9,699 nucleotides of DNA, from positions 1-9,699 of the forward strand of contig CAXMUH010000067.1 in the NCBI GenBank assembly GCA_964196565.1. The letters are read 5' to 3'. The stretch's first letter is position 1. Every line of letters begins with the position of its first letter. Shown one piece after another: positions 1 through 6,050 of this stretch. The position numbers and the translations under genes were made by a program. The DNA is from 2-12-FULL-42-15 sp964196565 (GTDB lineage: Bacteria > Pseudomonadota > Gammaproteobacteria > Coxiellales > Coxiellaceae). A model generated the notes under the pieces. It had not been told where the DNA came from and ran no database searches. It worked only from the letters and a program-made list of their open reading frames with translations.

Positions 1-1
1 T

Positions 2-220
2 GGTTATCTTAGCCCGGATGATTTGGTTATTATGACAGAGAAAGATGCAGTAAAATGTAAAGAATTTGCGGATGATCGCTTTTATTATTTAGAAGTGCGC
101 GCGCAAATTTCTCAAAAATTTATTACCGATTTTTTTGCAAAGCTGGCAGCCTGCTTAAACCTAGAATCTGCAGTTGATCGCGACTTTCTGGCGCAACAGA
201 TTGATTTAGATAGCACTTAA
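2..220 (+). CDS. lpxK: Tetraacyldisaccharide 4'-kinase LpxK, C-terminal fragment
   Basis: Only the last 72 codons are present; the reading frame is open from base 2 and ends in TAA at 218-220. LpxK phosphorylates the 4' position of the tetraacyl disaccharide 1-phosphate precursor of lipid A at the inner membrane, on its cytoplasmic face. The call rests on the segment reading MTEKDAVKCKEF followed by YYLEV, which closely matches the conserved C-terminal LpxK block (MTEKDAVKC, then a short strand with a WYL/YYL-like motif). The ATG at 23 lies inside this conserved stretch, so it is an internal methionine and not the start. The tail after the motif is about 45 residues and poorly conserved, as is usual. 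The gene implies a Gram-negative organism that makes lipid A. The catalytic N-terminal part, with the P-loop, lies outside the window and cannot be checked. Confidence 0.9.
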   Translation, partial: GYLSPDDLVIMTEKDAVKCKEFADDRFYYLEVRAQISQKFITDFFAKLAACLNLESAVDRDFLAQQIDLDST

Positions 221-262
221 AAAAATCTTGTGGTCACCTTGTTGGTGATAAGAGCATTTTTT
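221..262 (+). terminator. Possible weak terminator after lpxK
   Basis: Directly after the lpxK stop there is an A-run, then TCACC (234-238), loop TTGTT, GGTGA (244-248), and a run of six T at 257-262. The T-run starts eight bases after the core stem. However, CTT/AAG and A-run/T-run pairing could extend the stem outward, which would also make it bidirectional. The core stem is only five pairs plus a possible G-U, so this is a tentative call. Confidence 0.35.
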
Positions 263-359
263 AAAGTGCTAGATGTATTAAGATGTTGGGTCCAGAATCG
301 TGATTCAACTGCGGATTCTAGGTTAATGACTGAATGATCGTTATAATCAAGGATGAATA

Positions 360-1037
360 ATGCTAAAGCAACTAAAAATATTAATTTTAACTGCACTTTG
401 TGTTTTTACATCAATGGCAAGTGCAAACACATTGGATCAGAATTGGGGTAATTGGTTAGGTGTTGTTTATGATAATCCTGTTGCCATGAATAGCAAATGG
501 AATTATCTGTTAATAGCGCAACTGCGGCTATTGAATCGTCCCGAAATTTATCAACAAGCATTACTGAATGCTGGTGTTTTTTATACTGCATCAAAGAGCT
601 GGAACTTTGGTGGGGGTTATCGTTTCTTTAATGTCAATCGACCTAACAGAAGTAATCTTTATGTGAATCGTATTTATCAAACGGTGGGGTGGGCCACCTC
701 TTTTTTGCAAGAGCAAAGGATATTTATCCATTCTCAGCTTGAAGAACGTTTTCGAGTAGGTGAATATAAAATGGCATTACGCCTGAGAGAAAGACTCACT
801 TGGGATTATATTTTATCTAAAAAATTAACCTTCGTTTTTTCTAATGAAGTTTTTATTGGATTGATTAGACCGGCCTGGGTGGGTCAATCCACGTTTGATC
901 AAAACAGACTGTTTATTGGTTTTTCATCGAAGAGGAGTGATCAGTCTAGGGTTGTATATGGGTACCTTAATCAGTATTTAGTGCGCAGACCAAAGAATAT
1001 TATGAGACATATTTTATTGGTTATGTTGGTCTTTTAG
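360..1037 (+). CDS. DUF2490-family putative outer-membrane beta-barrel protein
   Basis: A 225-residue exported protein of unknown function. Residues 1-22 form a signal peptide: K at positions 3 and 6, a hydrophobic core LILTALCVF, and an ASA cleavage site before NT. The mature part is made of alternating polar/apolar strands rich in aromatic residues. It has the DUF2490 layout: a WLGVVY strand near the N-terminus, an EQRIFIHSQLEERF block near 118-131, an RLRERLTWDY strand, a QNRLFIGF strand and a final GYLNQY...RHILLVMLVF pair. Family members are predicted small outer-membrane barrels; no substrate is known. A good Shine-Dalgarno sequence (AAGGA, 349-353) lies six bases before the ATG. The last residue is F, as in many barrel proteins, which argues that the end is intact. 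A +1-shifted frame over the last 50 bases also reads as plausible strands, but the in-frame end fits the family better. The gene is probably monocistronic, since the next gene is convergent. Confidence 0.72.
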   Translation: MLKQLKILILTALCVFTSMASANTLDQNWGNWLGVVYDNPVAMNSKWNYLLIAQLRLLNRPEIYQQALLNAGVFYTASKSWNFGGGYRFFNVNRPNRSNLYVNRIYQTVGWATSFLQEQRIFIHSQLEERFRVGEYKMALRLRERLTWDYILSKKLTFVFSNEVFIGLIRPAWVGQSTFDQNRLFIGFSSKRSDQSRVVYGYLNQYLVRRPKNIMRHILLVMLVF

Positions 1038-1071
1038 TCATGGAACCAAGACTTGCCTCAAATCGTTTTGA

Positions 1072-1115
1072 AATTAGGCCTTTTTAGTACGGGCTTTGAC
1101 ATTGGTAGCCTTGAC
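1072..1115 (+). repeat. 44-bp dispersed repeat, copy A
   Basis: This segment begins AATTAGGCCTTTTTAGTA and ends CTTGAC. It matches 6598-6641 at 40 of 44 positions in the same orientation, with no gaps. Inside it, GGCT (1092-1095) can pair with AGCC (1107-1110). CTTTTTAG (1080-1087) can pair with CTAAAAAG (1123-1130), just beyond the matching region. It lies 34 bases after the DUF2490 stop. No coding role is evident. Confidence 0.75.
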
Positions 1116-1147
1116 TTTTTGGCTAAAAAGCCGCTCGAAGATGTTTT

Positions 1148-1322
1148 CTCTTACGCGGCGGCGCAGCGGCTATGACAAGAACGCAAAGAAGATAATTGCA
1201 TGTGAATTTTCCCCAAATGCAAAATATCATATTAAACAACTATCGTATCAACGCAATACCGTACTTGATAAAAACATTATTCCGTTGCGCCTTGTCATAG
1301 CCGCTGCGTCGCCGCGTAAGAG
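1148..1322. repeat. Long inverted repeat with 32-bp arms (MITE-like or terminator-like)
   Basis: The left arm (1148-1179) starts CTCTTACGCGGCGG and ends GGCTATGACAAG. The right arm (1291-1322) is its reverse complement with one mismatch in 32. The arms are GC-rich against AT-rich surroundings and enclose a 111-bp spacer. Weaker pairing continues inward (CGCAA 1182-1186 with TTGCG 1285-1289), and a TTGCAT/ATGCAA pair (1196-1201, 1217-1222) sits in the loop. The transcribed RNA would form a very stable hairpin from either strand. There is no transposase and I see no clear target-site duplication. It could be a non-autonomous mobile element, two inverted copies of a short repeat, or a bidirectional terminator between convergent genes. 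Confidence 0.8.
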
Positions 1323-1384
1323 TGTGCGTTTATACGTGGCACCTTAAAGTTTTAAAATCTAATTTCAAGCCGCGCTGGGTATAA

Positions 1385-3022
1385 TTAAATATTATCGTAT
1401 TTTTTAAAATAACCTGAAGTAATTGGATAACGGCGATCTTTGCCAAATGCTCTTTCGGTAATGCGAATACCAATCGGCGCTTGACGGCGTTTGTATTCGT
1501 TGCGGGTAACCATGCGCACAATTTTTTTTATCAAATTAAGCTCAAAGCCGTATTTAGAAATGGTGTAAGCGTCTTCGTCTTTAGCGACAAAGCGATATAA
1601 AATTTCATCCAGCACGGGGTAGGGTGGCAGTACATCTTGGTCTTTTTGATCGTCTGCAAGTTCCGCTGAGGGTGGGCGTTCGATAACACGCTCTGGGATG
1701 ATCGCATCAATGCTATTGCGATAGCTGCATAATCGATACACCATGGTTTTATACACGTCTTTTAAAACTGAAAATCCACCTGCCATATCGCCATATAAGG
1801 TTGCGTAGCCGACAGCCATTTCGCTTTTATTGCCGGTGGTTAAAACAATCGAGCCCTTTTTATTTGAAATTGCCATTAAAATTGTGCCGCGACAACGAGC
1901 TTGCAAGTTTTCTTCGGTACTATCTGTTTTGCAGCCTTTAAATTCATCTTTAAGTGCATTTAAAAAAGATTCAAATACATTCTCGATATTAATGATGGAA
2001 TATTTGCAATTTAGTTTTTCAGCTTGTTTTTTGGCATCTTCCAAGCTCATTTCAGTGGTGTAACGCGTTGGCATCATCACGGCGTGAACGCGATCAGATC
2101 CTATGGCATCACAGGCGATTGCCAGCGTTAGGGCTGAGTCTACGCCGCCGGATAATCCGATAATGGCACCTGGAAAGCGATTTTTCTCGATATAGTCTTT
2201 AACCCCAAGGACCAATGTTTGATAAATTTTTTGTTCATTTGTTTGTTCTGGTATCTTAGTCTCAGTGGTTAAAAGGCTAAGCTGATTATCGACATCAAAT
2301 TCAATTTTCATCAGGCATTCTTCAAAATAAGGCGCTTGTTGGCATAATTGGCCACTGTGATCATAAACCATTGAGCCACCATCAAACACGAGTTCATCTT
2401 GACCCCCGATTATATTCACATAAACAATGGGGAGGTTAAATCGCTTACTTTTTTCGGCTAAAAGATTGTGGCGCGCATGTGATTTATCTTGTGCAAAGGG
2501 CGATGCATTAATGGAAACCAGAAGTTGTGCGCCCTCGTTTTTTACTTGTTCTGTGGGTGCATCAAACCAAGTATCTTCACAAATGATTAAGCCTATTTTT
2601 ACGCCCTTTAACTCAAACACGGTTGGCTCTGTTCCAGGACAAAAATAACGTTTCTCATCAAAAACAGTATAGTTGGGCAGCTGTTGTTTAGTGTGAGTTT
2701 TGATGATCTTACCCTTGTGAATGACAGCAGCCATATTATAATATTTACCGTCGATGTGATCGGGATAACCAACAATCAATGTTGAATCTTTAAGAGATTG
2801 ACAGAGTTTATCTAATGCCTCGTGAACACGTGTATAAAGGACGGGGCGAAATAATAAATCTTCGGGTGGGTAACCGGTCAGGCTAAGTTCAGGAAAAACA
2901 GTTAAATCTGCTTGGTATTTTTTTTCAGACTCGAGTGTGCTTTTAATAATAAGGTCCGTGTTGCCTTCTATATCGCCAACCAGAAGATTAATTTGTGCAG
3001 CAACGATGATGAGATTTTTCAT
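1385..3022 (-). CDS. nadE: Glutamine-dependent NAD+ synthetase
   Basis: 545 residues. The enzyme amidates nicotinic acid adenine dinucleotide to NAD+ using ATP and ammonia released from glutamine, the last step of NAD synthesis, in the cytoplasm. The N-terminal nitrilase-type glutaminase domain (about 1-250) has the Glu-Lys-Cys triad in its usual contexts: E45 in FPELSLTGYPPEDLL, K112 in TKQQLPNY, and C148 in LIICEDTW. The C-terminal synthetase domain (about 265-545) has the ATP-pyrophosphatase P-loop SGGVDS (291-296), then TTGNKSE (395-401), YGDMAGGF and RPPSAEL (449-455). The length is normal for the roughly 540-residue proteobacterial form. The ATG at 3022 is preceded by an AGGAA Shine-Dalgarno sequence nine bases upstream on the minus strand. 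It lies 18 bases after the DUF498 gene and is surely co-transcribed with it. All catalytic motifs are intact. Confidence 0.96.
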   Translation of the reverse strand: MKNLIIVAAQINLLVGDIEGNTDLIIKSTLESEKKYQADLTVFPELSLTGYPPEDLLFRPVLYTRVHEALDKLCQSLKDSTLIVGYPDHIDGKYYNMAAVIHKGKIIKTHTKQQLPNYTVFDEKRYFCPGTEPTVFELKGVKIGLIICEDTWFDAPTEQVKNEGAQLLVSINASPFAQDKSHARHNLLAEKSKRFNLPIVYVNIIGGQDELVFDGGSMVYDHSGQLCQQAPYFEECLMKIEFDVDNQLSLLTTETKIPEQTNEQKIYQTLVLGVKDYIEKNRFPGAIIGLSGGVDSALTLAIACDAIGSDRVHAVMMPTRYTTEMSLEDAKKQAEKLNCKYSIINIENVFESFLNALKDEFKGCKTDSTEENLQARCRGTILMAISNKKGSIVLTTGNKSEMAVGYATLYGDMAGGFSVLKDVYKTMVYRLCSYRNSIDAIIPERVIERPPSAELADDQKDQDVLPPYPVLDEILYRFVAKDEDAYTISKYGFELNLIKKIVRMVTRNEYKRRQAPIGIRITERAFGKDRRYPITSGYFKKYDNI

Positions 3023-3040
3023 GCAGGGGATTCCTGTTAT

Positions 3041-3412
3041 TTAGTCAATCAGTAATGCAGCGACCACATTGCGGCCCTCTGATGTTAACGCCACAAACGT
3101 TCTGCAAGCGGCACCAGTATCCATGCATTCAACACCAATTTTTTGTTGGTGCAGAACCTTCAGCTCCTTGTGGCTTGGCATAATAAATTGTTTCCCCGTA
3201 CCAAGCAAGATCAGTGAGGGTTTAAGGTTGAGTATTTCTTCAAGGTTATCATCCGTTAACTGATCAATATTTTGTGGGCGCCAGTCGGTAATCAGTTGAT
3301 CGGGACTAATGATTAGGCTCTTAGTGTACACGGTCTTATTTACGGTGATAGCGCCTGGTTCATAGGCATTAATTTTAAATTTAGCCGTATTGAGGTCTTC
3401 GGTTAGTTGCAT
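3041..3412 (-). CDS. Mth938/DUF498-domain protein (NDUFAF3-like)
   Basis: 123 residues, essentially a single DUF498/Mth938 domain. Recognisable family blocks are an INAYEPGAITVN segment (14-25), LILLGTG (67-73) and IGVECMDTGAACRTFVAL (92-109), followed by EGRNVVAALL at the C-terminus. Bacterial members are small cytosolic proteins without a proven general function. The eukaryotic relative NDUFAF3 helps assemble respiratory complex I, which makes a chaperone-like role possible but unproven here. It is the first gene of a two-gene operon with nadE, 18 bases apart. The ATG at 3412 has only a weak upstream purine stretch (AGGCGAG). An extended -10 promoter lies about 35 bases before the start. 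Confidence 0.85.
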   Translation of the reverse strand: MQLTEDLNTAKFKINAYEPGAITVNKTVYTKSLIISPDQLITDWRPQNIDQLTDDNLEEILNLKPSLILLGTGKQFIMPSHKELKVLHQQKIGVECMDTGAACRTFVALTSEGRNVVAALLID

Positions 3413-3445
3413 TACTGAGTCTCGCCTATTCTTTTTTAGAATACT

Positions 3446-3454
3446 ATTATAGCA
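3446..3454 (-). promoter_or_regulatory. Extended -10 promoter of the DUF498-nadE operon
   Basis: On the minus strand the sequence reads TGCTATAAT, a perfect extended -10 (TGnTATAAT); the TATAAT covers 3451-3446. No good -35 is present at the expected distance, which is typical of extended -10 promoters. Transcription would start near 3439, giving a leader of about 27 bases. A perfect dyad, TATTCT-TTTTT-AGAATA (3427-3443), overlaps the predicted start. Confidence 0.6.
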
Positions 3455-3504
3455 TGTTTGTGTGTTATTATTAGTGATAGATTCATAAAAGATGGCACAA
3501 CAAT

Positions 3505-4251
3505 ATGGTTTTTGATGCGCATTTTCATATTATCGATCCACGCTTTCCACTTGTACCCAATCAAGATTTTTTGCCTAATGAATTTACTGTGGCAGACTAT
3601 TGGAGTGCTGTCGATGATTTGGAAATTAAAGGTGGGGCTGTGGTTTCCGGTTCGTTTCAAGCATTTGATCAGGGTTATTTAATTGATGCACTGCAGCAAT
3701 TGGGCGAAAATTTTGTCGGCGTCACCCAGATTCCAGCATCAACTACCGACGAACAAATTATTGAATTAAATAAGGCAGGCGTTCGTGCGGTGCGATTTAA
3801 TTTAAAACGTGGCGGTTCTGAGTCTATCGACCAACTGGAGAGTTTAGCCAAGCGTGTTTATGATTTGGTGAAATGGCATGTGGAGCTCTATGTAGATTCT
3901 AGTCACTTACCCGAAATAAGCGACACCTTAATTAAACTTCCAGCGTATAGCATTGATCATTTGGGATTAAGTGAAGAGGGCTTGCCATACCTTTTGGCAT
4001 TAGTCGAAAAGGGCGCTAGAGTCAAAGCCACTGGATTTGGCCGGGTCGATTTAGATATTAAAAATGCGATGGCTGAGATTAATAAAATTAATCCTGCAGC
4101 ATTAATGTTTGGAACTGATTTACCGGGTACACGAGCGCGTCACCCGTTTACTTTGCAAGATATTGACCTTATGGTTGAGCTTTTTACGCCGGATGAGATC
4201 GACCGGATTTTGTGGGATAATGCAGCAGAGTTTTACCAAATTGGCATTTAA
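3505..4251 (+). CDS. Amidohydrolase-2 family metal-dependent hydrolase
   Basis: 248 residues, a TIM-barrel hydrolase of the amidohydrolase-related (Amidohydro_2, COG3618-like) group. The metal-binding set is visible: the HxH pair at H6 and H8 in FDAHFHII, H125 in the WHVELYV strand, H152 in SIDHLG, and the barrel-end aspartate D205 in MFGTDLPGTRA. VKATGFGR (173-180) matches the usual VKxSGxxR strand. Relatives act on lactones or decarboxylate aromatic acids, among other reactions; nothing here fixes the substrate. It is shorter than many members (about 280-300) but lacks no core motif. The start at 3505 places the HxH pair at the usual extreme N-terminus, although the Shine-Dalgarno sequence is weak (AAAAGATGG). 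It is divergent from DUF498-nadE and separated by a promoter from rpsF, so it is likely a single-gene unit. It is soluble, with no signal peptide. Confidence 0.85.
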   Translation: MVFDAHFHIIDPRFPLVPNQDFLPNEFTVADYWSAVDDLEIKGGAVVSGSFQAFDQGYLIDALQQLGENFVGVTQIPASTTDEQIIELNKAGVRAVRFNLKRGGSESIDQLESLAKRVYDLVKWHVELYVDSSHLPEISDTLIKLPAYSIDHLGLSEEGLPYLLALVEKGARVKATGFGRVDLDIKNAMAEINKINPAALMFGTDLPGTRARHPFTLQDIDLMVELFTPDEIDRILWDNAAEFYQIGI

Positions 4252-4316
4252 TGCTATTCAAAAATCAATAAGTTAACTAGAGTTCTCCTGTGTAGGGCCA
4301 CAATGTTGTTAAATGG

Positions 4317-4344
4317 TTGCTTTCTGACGGAATTTTGTTAATAT
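4317..4344 (+). promoter_or_regulatory. Putative sigma-70 promoter of the rpsF operon
   Basis: TTGCTT (4317-4322) and TAATAT (4339-4344) are separated by 16 bases. Transcription would start near 4351, just upstream of the structured leader that precedes rpsF. The fit to consensus is moderate (4/6 in each box), but the placement right before the leader supports it. Confidence 0.5.
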
Positions 4345-4358
4345 GTTGAACTTCATAA

Positions 4359-4406
4359 CTCCTCGCTCCACAGCATTGTGCTGGGGGCTGTCCAAACCGA
4401 TAGGAG
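4359..4406 (+). promoter_or_regulatory. S6:S18 autoregulatory leader of the rpsF operon
   Basis: The leader can fold into an outer stem, CTCCT (4359-4363) with AGGAG (4402-4406), and an inner hairpin, GCTCC-a-CAGC (4365-4374) with GCTGGGGGC (4380-4388) closed by the loop ATTGT. The 3' side of the internal loop carries CCG (4397-4399) just before the outer stem. This is the layout described for the rpsF mRNA element bound by the S6:S18 heterodimer, which mimics its 16S rRNA site through a CCG motif. AGGAG is also the rpsF Shine-Dalgarno sequence, six bases before the ATG. Stabilising the stem would therefore block translation: feedback repression by excess S6 and S18. The structure was folded by eye. 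Confidence 0.75.
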
Positions 4407-4412
4407 ACAAAA

Positions 4413-4850
4413 ATGAGACATTATGAAATTGTACTTATGATCCATCCAGATCAAAGCAATCAAGTGCCTGCGATGCTTGAGCGCTACCAGAGCGTTATTT
4501 CCAAAGATGGTGGCAATGTCCATCGTTTAGAGGACTGGGGACGCCGTCAGCTTGCCTATTCGATCGATAAGATCCACAAAGCTCATTATATATTGATGAA
4601 TATCGAATGCGACAATAAAGCGCTTGAAGAGCTTGAGAACTCGTTTCGTTACAATGACGCCGTGTTGCGTAACCTAACTTTGCTTCAAGATGAGGCGACT
4701 ACAGAAGCTTCTCCTATGATGAAGGCGGTTGAGAGAAAATCATCACGTCGAGATCGTCCAAGAGAGGGTGCTCCTGAGCCCCGCGAGTCTCAGCAAGATC
4801 AAACTGCTGAAGTAACTCCTACTCCTGAAGCAACACCTGAAAAAGAGTGA
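4413..4850 (+). CDS. rpsF: 30S ribosomal protein S6 (bS6)
   Basis: 145 residues. bS6 binds the central domain of 16S rRNA as a heterodimer with S18 and sits on the platform of the small subunit. The globular domain (1-94) starts with the typical MRHYEIVLMIHPDQ. It has LEDWGRRQLAY (39-49), where S6 family members carry a conserved W-G-(K/R)-(R/K)-x-L-A-Y stretch, and RYNDAVLRNL (79-88). Beyond residue 94 there is a hydrophilic, Pro/Glu/Arg-rich tail of about 50 residues, longer than in most relatives and probably disordered. It does not end in a pure glutamate run of the type extended by RimK. First gene of the operon, 11 bases before rpsR, with a strong AGGAG ribosome site held in the leader stem. 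Confidence 0.97.
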   Translation: MRHYEIVLMIHPDQSNQVPAMLERYQSVISKDGGNVHRLEDWGRRQLAYSIDKIHKAHYILMNIECDNKALEELENSFRYNDAVLRNLTLLQDEATTEASPMMKAVERKSSRRDRPREGAPEPRESQQDQTAEVTPTPEATPEKE

Positions 4851-4861
4851 GGTAAAATACA

Positions 4862-5089
4862 ATGGCATCATATTTTCGCCGCAAGAAATATTGCGCATTT
4901 AAAGCACAAAAAGTAAAGTCAATCGATTACAAAGATTTAGAAATTTTGAAGGACTACATAATGGAGTCTGGCCGGATCGTGCCAAGCCGAATTACGGGAA
5001 CCAGCGCTAAATATCAGCGTCAGCTCTCCAAGGCTATTAAGTTGGCACGCTATTTGGCACTTTTGCCTTATTGTGATACCCACAAGTAA
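4862..5089 (+). CDS. rpsR: 30S ribosomal protein S18 (bS18)
   Basis: 75 residues, the same length as the E. coli protein. It binds 16S rRNA together with S6 on the 30S platform. Diagnostic segments are FRRKKYCAF at the N-terminus, IDYKDLEILKDYI (21-33), RIVPSRITGTSAKYQRQL (38-55) and the basic helix KAIKLARYLALLPY at the end. The ribosome site (TGAGG, 4848-4852) overlaps the rpsF stop codon, suggesting translational coupling. This suits the equimolar need for the S6:S18 pair that represses the operon through the leader. Confidence 0.98.
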   Translation: MASYFRRKKYCAFKAQKVKSIDYKDLEILKDYIMESGRIVPSRITGTSAKYQRQLSKAIKLARYLALLPYCDTHK

Positions 5090-5097
5090 TGACGTGT

Positions 5098-5114
5098 TTG
5101 GGTTTTGACCCCAA
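5098..5114 (+). promoter_or_regulatory. Small hairpin overlapping the DUF2232 ribosome site
   Basis: TTGGG (5098-5102) can pair with CCCAA (5110-5114), or GGGT with ACCC in an alternative register. The pairing takes in the first A bases of the AAGG Shine-Dalgarno sequence (5113-5116) of the DUF2232 gene. No T-run follows, so it is not a terminator. It could lower translation of the membrane protein relative to the ribosomal proteins. This is an inference from a short stem. Confidence 0.3.
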
Positions 5115-5123
5115 GGTTATGAT

Positions 5124-6050
5124 ATGCAAAAGTTAGGTAAATATTTATTAGCGAGTAATCTGCGATATAGTATTGCAATACTGATTTGCATGTTGTTGCC
5201 TGTTTTCCCATTGAATGCAGTTGCTGTGATTCTAGTTGCTTTGGCAACTTTAGAGCGCGGCGCGATGGTTGGACTGGGCGCGCTAGCATGGGCGGCATTA
5301 CCGATTATTGCTGTTAGCTGGAAGTTGCATCCAATCGCTCAAAATGCCATGTCGTATGATGTGGCTTTTTTAATGGCTGTGTTTGTTTGGGGTTTTGCAT
5401 CGTTATTGCGTTTATGGCGAAGTTGGCCTCGCGTATTAGAATCTGTTGTTGGCGTGGGTGCAATCATTGTGTTTGCTATCTATTTTCTACCTGCAAATGT
5501 TAGCGTGGAATTTGCAACAGCGCTTAAGGTTATTATTCTTGAGGCTGTTTCTAAAGTGATGCAACCAGATACTATGATAGTCAAACAGTTTGATCTGCTA
5601 TCACCGGTTTTGATGTTTGGCGTGATATATGCAGAAGTTGCGTTTGTTTCGGTATTGCTTTTAATATTGGCGCGATTGTGGCAGTTATTATTGATAGCGC
5701 CAGGCCAAAATCGGATCGAGTTTTACAATATCAGAATAAGTCGGATTGCCGTAACCGTTGCTGTGTTGCTTATTGGTGCATCTTATATTTGGAAACCTGA
5801 ATGGTTATCAGCTTTGGTGCTGATTGTATCTGTTATGTTTATTTTCGCAGGATTTAGTTTAATTCGCTATTTTGTAGCTGTACTTACAGAGAGCGCATTG
5901 ACAAGTTTTTTTGTGATGACGGTTGTATTGTTGGTGATATTGTTTGCGTCACCAGTTGCAGTTCCGTTATTAGCCATAGCATGTGTTGCAGATAGTTGGT
6001 TTAATCTGCGCAATTTAAAATTTACTAGAATAAAGAGGGTAAACGGATGA
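5124..6050 (+). CDS. DUF2232-family integral membrane protein
   Basis: 308 residues, mostly hydrophobic, with about eight predicted membrane segments (roughly 14-43 as one long or two short spans, 47-66, 78-96, 105-123, 158-188, 207-223, 227-247, 257-287). It ends in a basic cytoplasmic tail after ADSWFNLRNLKF, a spot where family members carry a conserved Asp/Arg pair. It belongs to the DUF2232 (YybS-like) group, which in many proteobacteria sits exactly between rpsR and rplI; the function is unknown, and some relatives resemble transporter membrane components. Its stop overlaps the rplI start (ATGA), so its translation may drive that of rplI. The ribosome site AAGG lies seven bases before the ATG and next to a small hairpin. 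Function not assigned. Confidence 0.82.
   Translation: MQKLGKYLLASNLRYSIAILICMLLPVFPLNAVAVILVALATLERGAMVGLGALAWAALPIIAVSWKLHPIAQNAMSYDVAFLMAVFVWGFASLLRLWRSWPRVLESVVGVGAIIVFAIYFLPANVSVEFATALKVIILEAVSKVMQPDTMIVKQFDLLSPVLMFGVIYAEVAFVSVLLLILARLWQLLLIAPGQNRIEFYNIRISRIAVTVAVLLIGASYIWKPEWLSALVLIVSVMFIFAGFSLIRYFVAVLTESALTSFFVMTVVLLVILFASPVAVPLLAIACVADSWFNLRNLKFTRIKRVNG

Larger units (their letters stand above)
1038..1384. other. Convergent intergenic region carrying repeats, no gene
   Basis: This 347-bp spacer separates the DUF2490 gene from the convergent nadE. I see no credible gene. An open frame at 1096-1347 exists only because it crosses both arms of the inverted repeat, and it has no ribosome binding site. 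The spacer holds one copy of the 44-bp dispersed repeat and a long inverted repeat, each listed separately. The stretch just downstream of nadE (1348-1384) has no hairpin followed by a T-run, so the inverted repeat is the best candidate for ending transcription from both sides. Confidence 0.7.

Noticed and set aside
10..22. TAGCCCGGATGAT in lpxK resembling the REP foot at 9528
   Set aside because: It encodes conserved-looking LpxK residues (SPDD), has no hairpin partner, and is most likely chance.
342..347. Perfect TATAAT before the DUF2490 gene
   Set aside because: It lies only 12 bases before the start codon and next to the Shine-Dalgarno sequence, so transcription from it would lack a usable ribosome site; no -35 either.
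990..1087. Possible frameshift at the end of the DUF2490 gene
   Set aside because: A +1 frame reads as plausible strands up to a TAG in the 44-bp repeat, but the in-frame end (RHILLVMLVF) matches how barrel proteins of this family finish.
1096..1347. Open frame of 83 codons in the convergent spacer
   Set aside because: It spans both arms of the inverted repeat, has no ribosome site, and resembles no protein family; the frame is a by-product of the repeat.
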